Source: Bacteroides sp. OF04-15BH (GTDB lineage: Bacteria > Bacteroidota > Bacteroidia > Bacteroidales > Bacteroidaceae). From it: a DNA stretch of 64,000 nucleotides. Numbering within the stretch: the first letter of the stretch is position 1; every line of letters starts with the position of its first letter. This document shows positions 58,175-64,000 of this stretch, in pieces. The translations under genes and the position numbers were made by a program. The stretch covers positions 190,264 through 254,263 of the forward strand of contig NZ_QUEM01000001.1 of assembly GCF_003477995.1 (NCBI RefSeq), read 5' to 3'. The notes beneath the pieces were generated by a model. It was given only the letters and a program-made list of their open reading frames with translations. It was not told where the DNA came from and made no database searches.

Positions 58175-60652
58175 ATGAAAAATCACTTTTGGGCAGCCTT
58201 GTCCTTATTGGCTTGTGCTGGTTGTACCACGGTACGTTTGTCTGAGAAAATAGATTCCGTTTCGGGAATCTACCCCAGTTTGGCTTATTATAATAACGAA
58301 GGAGAGTGCGGAACCGGCGCAGTGGTCCCCTGGGCGAACCGTTTGTGGATTGTGACCTACGGTCCTCATCTGCCTATGGGTTCATCCGACAAATTATATG
58401 AGATAACTCCGGACCTGAAGCAGATTGTCCGTTCCGAGAGTATCGGAGGTACTCCGGCCAACCGCATGATTCATCGGGAAAGCGGTCAGTTGTTTATCGG
58501 GCCTCATGCGATTGATTCTACCGGTCGCGTGCGTACGATTCCTTATAAGACCATGCCCGGCCGCCACACCGGCAATGCCCGTCATTTAACCGATCCTGCA
58601 CATAAGATTTATTATGGAACGATGGAGGAGGGCATTTATGAAGTGGACGTGCACACGTTGGCCGTGAAAGAACTATATCATGATGCCAATTTTCAGAAAA
58701 AAACGGATGGAACAAAGGGATATGGTCCCATCGGGGCCATGTTGCCGGGGGTACATGGAAAAGGACTGTATTCCGGACAGGGTGTATTGCTCTTTACCAA
58801 TAATGGTGAGGGCTCGCAGGAGGCACTGACTCAGTTTGATATCGAGGCCGGCGTTTTGGCCGAATGGAACGGTAAGGACTGGAAGGTGGTGCGTCGCAAT
58901 CAGTTTGTAGAAGTTACCGGTCCCGGAGGGATTTGTGGAAATTCCCATCCGGAAACGGACCCGATATGGGCCACCGGATGGGATTATAAATCCGTAATTC
59001 TAGGAGTGCGTGACCCTAAGTTGGGATGGAGTTTCTACCGTTTGCCCAAAGCCAGCCATTCTTATGATGGCGCGCATGGGTGGAATACGGAGTGGCCTCG
59101 TATCCGTAATGTCGGAACGGAAGCAGAACCTGATTATCTGATGACCATGCACGGCATGTTCTGGAAATTTCCCTCCCACTTTACAGCCCGTTCCAGTGCC
59201 GGTATCCGTCCCCGGTCGGCATATCTGAAAGTCATCGGAGATTTTGCCCGCTGGAATGATCGGCTGGTGTTTGGTTGTGATGATACGGCCCAGAAAGAGT
59301 TCCTGAACAAACGGAAGGCAAAAGGTAGTCTGCCGGGTCCCGGACAATCCAATTCCAATGTCTGGTTTACGTCTTTGGATAAACCGGATGAACTGGGACC
59401 GACTACAGCAACGGGGTCTGTCTGGATGGATGAGTCGGTCAAGGCCGGTGAATATTCCGAACCGTTTTTGTTTGCCGGTTGGCCTTACCGCTCGGTCTGG
59501 CTGAAGAATGACGGAGCAGTTCAGGCAACATTTACTTTTGAGGTAGATTTGTCGGGCAATGGGCAGTGGTCTGTGCTGAAGCAGATAACGCTGGCTCCCG
59601 GAGCGGCGGAGCATATCGCATTTGATTCCTCAGATACCGGAGAATGGATTCGTGTTCAGTCAGATAGTCCGACTAAGGCTACTGCCTGCTTTACCTATTC
59701 CGGAGAAGAAAATCGGAAGCGGAAAGCGGCTTCGCTGTTTACGGGATTGGCAAAGGTTTCGGATACTCAGGAGCATTTGGGTGGTTTGCTGTACTCATTG
59801 GGGAATAACAGAAGGACTCTGGGACTTCTTTCTTATCGTTACGTTGGCGGGAAACCTACTGCTGTCGGGTATTATGAAATGAACGATACGTTGCAGCTGG
59901 TTCGAAAGGAGGATGAAAAGACCCGCAAGTTTATCGAAGAAAAATGTGTCGTGCCTTCAAAAGTGGTTTCTATAGAGGCTTCTTCGGTATTGATTACGGA
60001 TGATAAGGGACGCCGGTGGAGACTGCCTTTGGGAGAGCAGCAGTTCGCTTCGCTTACAGATAAGGCGCAGTTGCGTATCTGTCGCGAGGTAGCCACAGAG
60101 CGCGACTTGTTCAGTTGTATGGGAACATTTTATGAACTTCCGGCAGAGAACGCTGATGGCTTTGCCAAGATTCGTCCGATATCCACACACGATTATCAGA
60201 TACACGATTATGCATCTTATCGGGGAATGATTCTACTCACGGGAGTAAAACCGGAGAAAGGAAAAAGGAATCCGCACATTATTGTTTCTCAAGACGGACA
60301 GGCTGCTGTGTGGGCAGGCGTTATTGACGACTTGTGGCAGTTGGGAAAACCGAGAGGTCAGGGAGGTCCCTGGTGGAATCAGCAAGTACAGGCCGGAGTT
60401 TATTCTGATCCATATCTGATTTCCTGTTATGACCGTAAGAAGCTGACTTTATCTCATCTGTCTTCTGAGGAGGTAACTTTTACAGTAGAAGTAGACCCTA
60501 CCGGTGACGGTAATTGGATGGCTTACGCTACTTATGCTGTAAAACCAGGAGAACACTTTACACATCAGTTCCCGGATTCTTTTCAGGCACGTTGGATTCG
60601 CTTCAAAACGGATAAGAGTGCGTTGGTAACCACTTGGTTGGATTATGATTGA
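58175..60652 (+). CDS. Unknown lipoprotein with an internally repeated C-terminal module
   Basis: An 825-residue protein of unknown function. The ATG at 58175 gives a lipoprotein signal (KNHFWAALSLLAC), so it is probably anchored in the periplasm or at the cell surface. The N-terminal two-fifths look like beta-propeller repeats (ANRLWIVTYGPHLPMGSSDKLYEITPDLKQIVRS, TGWDYKSVILGVRDPKLGWSFYRLP). A module of about 95 residues occurs twice: about 415-510 (VKAGEYSEPFLFAG...EWIRVQSDSPTKATACFTYS) and about 730-825 (VQAGVYSDPYLIS...RWIRFKTDKSALVTTWLDY). It lies among glycoside hydrolases, so a glycan-binding or lyase-like role is possible, but no catalytic motif was recognised. A strong terminator follows. 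Confidence 0.82.
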   Translation: MKNHFWAALSLLACAGCTTVRLSEKIDSVSGIYPSLAYYNNEGECGTGAVVPWANRLWIVTYGPHLPMGSSDKLYEITPDLKQIVRSESIGGTPANRMIHRESGQLFIGPHAIDSTGRVRTIPYKTMPGRHTGNARHLTDPAHKIYYGTMEEGIYEVDVHTLAVKELYHDANFQKKTDGTKGYGPIGAMLPGVHGKGLYSGQGVLLFTNNGEGSQEALTQFDIEAGVLAEWNGKDWKVVRRNQFVEVTGPGGICGNSHPETDPIWATGWDYKSVILGVRDPKLGWSFYRLPKASHSYDGAHGWNTEWPRIRNVGTEAEPDYLMTMHGMFWKFPSHFTARSSAGIRPRSAYLKVIGDFARWNDRLVFGCDDTAQKEFLNKRKAKGSLPGPGQSNSNVWFTSLDKPDELGPTTATGSVWMDESVKAGEYSEPFLFAGWPYRSVWLKNDGAVQATFTFEVDLSGNGQWSVLKQITLAPGAAEHIAFDSSDTGEWIRVQSDSPTKATACFTYSGEENRKRKAASLFTGLAKVSDTQEHLGGLLYSLGNNRRTLGLLSYRYVGGKPTAVGYYEMNDTLQLVRKEDEKTRKFIEEKCVVPSKVVSIEASSVLITDDKGRRWRLPLGEQQFASLTDKAQLRICREVATERDLFSCMGTFYELPAENADGFAKIRPISTHDYQIHDYASYRGMILLTGVKPEKGKRNPHIIVSQDGQAAVWAGVIDDLWQLGKPRGQGGPWWNQQVQAGVYSDPYLISCYDRKKLTLSHLSSEEVTFTVEVDPTGDGNWMAYATYAVKPGEHFTHQFPDSFQARWIRFKTDKSALVTTWLDYD

Positions 60653-60670
60653 TCCAAGTATTTTATTATA

Positions 60671-60713
60671 AAAAGAGAGCTCAACTCACAGCATTTCGAG
60701 TTGAGCTCTTTTT
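60671..60713. terminator. Bidirectional terminator after the unknown lipoprotein
   Basis: A perfect 11-bp stem (GAGCTCAACTC with GAGTTGAGCTC, ten-base loop), flanked by AAAAGA on the left and TTTTT on the right, serves the plus-strand gene and possibly the convergent fucosidase gene. Confidence 0.88.
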
Positions 60714-60829
60714 ATTAAATCACATATACAGTTTTCTGGTTCTTATTTCTGATAGGAAGGGGGGCGTATGCTCTTTTCATATCAGGATAAGGGAAAATCT
60801 GATTGAATAAATTGTCGCCGTATAGAATC

Positions 60830-61873
60830 TTATAGATCCAGACGTTTCTTCAAGGCCTGCAGAATTTCGATATCCTTGTCGCGGAGTTTGCCTTCACGCG
60901 TTGGCGGACAGTTCAGAATCAGAATATTCTGGTTCTTGGTGCATTGTCTGTACAGCTTCTCCAGTTCGTCCACCGATTTGAAGTTCTTGTCTGTGGAATT
61001 ATAGAACCAGCATTTGCTGATGCACACGGTAGACTCCCACGGCATATAGTACTGGTTACCGCTGAACGTGAATGTTTTAGGATCTTCATCCTGCGGAAGG
61101 AATGGATCGCCCAGACGGAAGTCGCTGGGGAAATAACGGATTGGGAAACCGGCTTTCTGCTTGTCCGGGGTAATCATGTGGGCATCTGCATTCTCCGGAG
61201 AGCCGATACTCCAGTTAATACCGACCTGACAGTTCGGCATCTCTTTCTTGATGGTCTGATACAGATCCATAACCGGCCAACGGAAATTCTCTTTGGTCCA
61301 TCCTCCGTCGAACCAGAACTCTACGATTGGAGTATGTTTGCGGGCTATTTTGATGAGTTCCTTGATCTGGTTGATCATATACTGGTTGTAAGCTGCATCC
61401 AGTTCCTGTTTTTCCACTTGTCGATTCTCTTTTCTGTCCCACAGCGAATAGTAAAGTCCCAATCCGATATCATATTTCTTGCAGGCCTTGGCCACAGCCT
61501 CGACCACATTGGTCGGATTGCCGGAACTGGCCACATCATATTCCGTATATTTACTGTCCCACAGGCAAAAACCATCGTGATGCTTGGTGATGAGAATCAC
61601 ATACTTCATACCGGCATCTTTAGCACTTTTGATCCATTGCTCCGCGTCAATCGTCGGAGGATTATAAGATGAGGCCGGTTTGGAACCGTCTGTCCACTCT
61701 TCATCATGGAAGGTATTGATTCCAAAGTGGATGAACATGCCATATTTGCGCTCGATCTGTTGCATTTGCGCTTTGCTCGGCTCTGTTGACGGTTTCGGTA
61801 AAATGATTTTCTGTGCCATGCTTTCTCCCCACAGGAAGCAGGAGAGACAGGCAATCCATAGTTGTTTTTTCAT
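60830..61873 (-). CDS. GH29 alpha-L-fucosidase
   Basis: A 347-residue exported enzyme that removes alpha-linked L-fucose from host glycans. The signal peptide ends near MAQ (residue 21). The barrel shows KYGMFIHFGINTF (44-56), LITKHHDGFCLW (94-105) and the nucleophile Asp189 in VEFWFDGGW. LNCPPTREGKL near the end is a common GH29 segment. No C-terminal carbohydrate-binding domain is present, so it is a compact catalytic-domain form. It is 44 nt downstream of the second GH20 gene on the same strand, so the two are probably co-transcribed. The linkage (alpha-1,2, 1,3/4 or 1,6) is not shown. Confidence 0.92.
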   Translation of the reverse strand: MKKQLWIACLSCFLWGESMAQKIILPKPSTEPSKAQMQQIERKYGMFIHFGINTFHDEEWTDGSKPASSYNPPTIDAEQWIKSAKDAGMKYVILITKHHDGFCLWDSKYTEYDVASSGNPTNVVEAVAKACKKYDIGLGLYYSLWDRKENRQVEKQELDAAYNQYMINQIKELIKIARKHTPIVEFWFDGGWTKENFRWPVMDLYQTIKKEMPNCQVGINWSIGSPENADAHMITPDKQKAGFPIRYFPSDFRLGDPFLPQDEDPKTFTFSGNQYYMPWESTVCISKCWFYNSTDKNFKSVDELEKLYRQCTKNQNILILNCPPTREGKLRDKDIEILQALKKRLDL

Positions 61874-61917
61874 GATGTTGTTTCTATTAGAAAAAGTTAA
61901 TAATTAGGTGTTTCCTT

Positions 61918-63939
61918 TTATTTGTCTGCTTCCACGGCCGAAAAATCCTGATAAGGCGCCAGTGAGAAGATGACATTTCCATACGAGTCTGTACCTGCAT
62001 ATCCGGAGACTTCCGCACGCAAGGTATATCGGGCCTGAGGCTTATAATCTTTCACATCCAGAAAGTACAGATAGTTTTTAGGCTTTGAGGTGGCACGAGT
62101 CTCGTCGGCAAATCCACGGTGTGTGTCTTCGGCAATCACCTTACCGTTTTCCAGCAGCTGCATCTTTTTGATGTTCAGTTTGTTCTTTCCTTGGGTATAG
62201 AACAGACCGGCCATGACTCTTCCGTTGGCATATACCTTCGGGGTTACCTCCCATTCCCAAACCACATAATCATTCGTCTTTACGTCTTTGGGCTCCCAAG
62301 TAGCGATGATATGTCCGCCCGGACGGTAGTAGTCAATCTTCAGGGCATCCAGACGATTATACTGCGGTGCCAGTCTCTTTTCAAAATCCTGGTAATCCTT
62401 TTTGTTGTCGGCCCAGGCGATTTCGGCAAGTGCCAAAAGGCGTGGGAAATTCTGCACATTGATGTCCTTAACTTCCTGCGGTACGGCCGGCCACATATTG
62501 GCCTGTACGCCCAACAGACATTTCTGTTCCTGCTCCGTCAATCCGCTTGCCGGATCATATTCGTACACTTTCTGCAGCGAGATGGCATACGGATAAGCTA
62601 AATCAGCCAACAGACCGTCATCGGGACTTCCCTGACGGATGTCGAAATACAGATGGCTGCTTGGGGTCGCAATGGTTGGGAAACCATATTGTGCGGCATT
62701 CTTTACGGCTGAACTGCCTATCCACGACATGATGTTCGTGCCTTTAGGCAGATTCTTGGCATCGCTCAGAATATCGTTCCAGCCGATAGGCTGCTTTCCT
62801 TTGCTGCGGATGATTTTGGAAACACGGCTAACGAAGTAACTTTGCAGTTCCTCTACCCGTTTCATACCTTTGTCGGCCATGAACTGTTTGATACGCGGTT
62901 CGTTTTGCCATACGGAATGTACTACCTCGTCTCCACCGAAGTGAATGTATTCCGAAGGGAAAATTTCGACCAGTTCGGTGAATACGTCATCCAGAAACTG
63001 ATATACTTTCTCGCTGGTCGGGTCGAGAGTATTCGGAGTAAACTGATGTCCCCAAACATGATAAGTGGCACAGAAAGGCATCACGTAGTCCGGATACAGA
63101 TTGGAACTTACCGCCAGTTCCGGATAATTGATCAGAACCGGCCAGCAGTGTCCCGGAACGTCTATTTCCGGAACAATCCGGATGTGTCTTGCCGCGGCAT
63201 AAGCCACCAAATCCTTCATCTCCTCCTGCGTATAGAATCCGCTGCGTTTCTCCGGTTGGTTGTATTCATCGGGGAATCGAGTTGCCTTTTCCGAGGTCAG
63301 GCGTGGATATTTCTTGATTTCAATACGCCAACCCTGGTCATCGGTCAGATGCAGATGCAGGGTGTTGAGTTTGTAGAGCGCCATGACATCTATATACTTC
63401 TTCAGAACATCCACCGAATAGAAGGTGCGGCTCACATCCTGCATATAGCCGCGCCACTTGAAACGGGGACTATCCTGAACCGTGAGTGAAGGCAGGGATA
63501 TTTCCTGGATATTTCCTTTTCCTTCCAGCACTTCAGCCGGTAGCAGTTGGTTTACGGTCTGGGCACCATAGAACAGTCCGGCTGCTCCCTGACTTTCTAT
63601 CAGTACTCTTTTTGTCGTGATATTCAGGCTGTAGCTTTCCGTATCGGTCGTTTTCTCCGGCAGCACAAAGCAGATACCCTGCTTGTTGGCGGCACGGGAG
63701 GTTACTTTTACCAGCAGCTCCAGACCGGTACCTTTGCGCAATGTAGCAGCCCACAGTTCGGCAGTAGCCGAAGCTTGAGGAGTGGCATAAATTACGGTCT
63801 TTGCATTTATCTGAAACCCTTTTTCGTTCTGTACGGATATATGAGCGGGTTTAGGAAGTACACAAGCCACCTCCTCGGCCTGTATCCAGAAAGGAAACAG
63901 ACTGAAGAGCAGCATGATGAGAATCTTGTTTTTATTCAT
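61918..63939 (-). CDS. GH20 beta-N-acetylhexosaminidase (second)
   Basis: A 673-residue exported GH20 enzyme. A signal peptide (ILIMLLFSLFPFWIQA) is followed by the GH20b domain (about 22-155), a barrel with Asp337-Glu338 in YIHFGGDEVVHSVW, and a C-terminal beta domain (about 555-665) of the kind often found in Bacteroides GH20 enzymes. The active-site sequence MQDVSRTFYSVDVLKKYIDVMALYKLN and WRIEIKKYPRLTSEK is canonical. It is unlike the GH20 at 46434, which has a different set of C-terminal repeats. It forms an operon with the fucosidase. The promoter lies at or beyond the right edge of the window. Confidence 0.93.
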   Translation of the reverse strand: MNKNKILIMLLFSLFPFWIQAEEVACVLPKPAHISVQNEKGFQINAKTVIYATPQASATAELWAATLRKGTGLELLVKVTSRAANKQGICFVLPEKTTDTESYSLNITTKRVLIESQGAAGLFYGAQTVNQLLPAEVLEGKGNIQEISLPSLTVQDSPRFKWRGYMQDVSRTFYSVDVLKKYIDVMALYKLNTLHLHLTDDQGWRIEIKKYPRLTSEKATRFPDEYNQPEKRSGFYTQEEMKDLVAYAAARHIRIVPEIDVPGHCWPVLINYPELAVSSNLYPDYVMPFCATYHVWGHQFTPNTLDPTSEKVYQFLDDVFTELVEIFPSEYIHFGGDEVVHSVWQNEPRIKQFMADKGMKRVEELQSYFVSRVSKIIRSKGKQPIGWNDILSDAKNLPKGTNIMSWIGSSAVKNAAQYGFPTIATPSSHLYFDIRQGSPDDGLLADLAYPYAISLQKVYEYDPASGLTEQEQKCLLGVQANMWPAVPQEVKDINVQNFPRLLALAEIAWADNKKDYQDFEKRLAPQYNRLDALKIDYYRPGGHIIATWEPKDVKTNDYVVWEWEVTPKVYANGRVMAGLFYTQGKNKLNIKKMQLLENGKVIAEDTHRGFADETRATSKPKNYLYFLDVKDYKPQARYTLRAEVSGYAGTDSYGNVIFSLAPYQDFSAVEADK

Positions 63940-63972
63940 AATGATTTTTCTTTGTTATTTATAAACCTGTTG

Positions 63973-63992
63973 GCGGAATTAAAAAACCGCCT
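63973..63992 (-). terminator. Possible terminator-like hairpin at the right edge
   Basis: GGCGG and CCGCC arms, with an A-rich loop on the plus strand (T-rich on the minus), lie about 33 nt upstream of the second GH20 gene. It could be the end of a preceding gene beyond the window or a leader element. Support is weak. Confidence 0.3.
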
Positions 63993-64000
63993 GAAAATTA

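Noticed and set aside
1..64000. CRISPR array, tRNA, rRNA or insertion sequence
   Set aside because: No regularly spaced identical repeats with unique spacers, no tRNA cloverleaf, no transposase and no rRNA-like sequence were found. The repeated permease blocks are coding paralogues, not mobile elements.

Overview
This window looks like chromosomal DNA of a gut Bacteroidales bacterium (Bacteroides, Phocaeicola, Parabacteroides or a close relative; I cannot name the species). The evidence is Bacteroidota-type promoters (TTTG, about 19-20 nt, TAnnTTTG) upstream of many genes, families typical of the phylum (DUF6377 regulator, OMP_b-brl outer-membrane protein, DUF5117-type metalloprotease, AAA-ATPase/PD-(D/E)XK protein), and a dense set of secreted host-glycan hydrolases. 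No rRNA, tRNA, CRISPR array, insertion sequence or phage gene was seen.

Layout. 1-12.4 kb is mostly housekeeping: a partial potA, a small winged-helix protein, a vitamin B12/iron-type substrate-binding protein and permease with a NUDIX hydrolase, an outer-membrane barrel protein, a HAD phosphatase, a SIMPL protein, a DUF554 membrane protein, a 57-residue ribbon-helix-helix protein, cobC, an unknown AT-rich gene, a small heat-shock protein and a large secreted zinc metalloprotease. 12.6-32.05 kb is one co-directional operon of about 19.4 kb: a periplasmic adaptor, ten FtsX/MacB-type permeases arranged as five A/B pairs, only one ABC ATPase, a TolC-type outer-membrane channel, a sigma-54-dependent response regulator and a histidine kinase. 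A near-consensus sigma-54 promoter and two tandem 16-bp dyads lie just upstream, so the operon probably controls itself. 32.2-41 kb holds a TonB-receptor-like outer-membrane protein, an AAA/PD-(D/E)XK protein, a SLC13-type anion symporter, and a GT4 glycosyltransferase with a flippase-like membrane protein. 41.4-63.9 kb is a host-glycan degradation cluster: a sialidase fused to SGNH esterase domains, two GH20 hexosaminidases, a GH2 galactosidase-type enzyme, a GH31, a GH29 fucosidase, an unknown lipoprotein, a ROK regulator that is frameshifted, and a DUF6377 membrane regulator. No SusC/SusD pair is present in the window.

How the parts work together. The operon is a complete tripartite exporter (adaptor, inner-membrane ABC, outer-membrane channel) with its own two-component system. 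The kinase has almost no periplasmic loop, as in kinases that sense through the membrane or through a transporter. The five permease pairs keep nearly identical ends but have divergent periplasmic cores, which suggests duplication, gene conversion and diversification of the substrate-recognising part around a shared ATPase. This is the best candidate for an undescribed system. In the glycan cluster the enzymes match the order in which mucin-type or N-glycans are trimmed: sialic acid (possibly O-acetylated), galactose, N-acetylhexosamine and fucose.

All calls come from reading the sequence. No database search was run, and enzyme specificities are family-level only.
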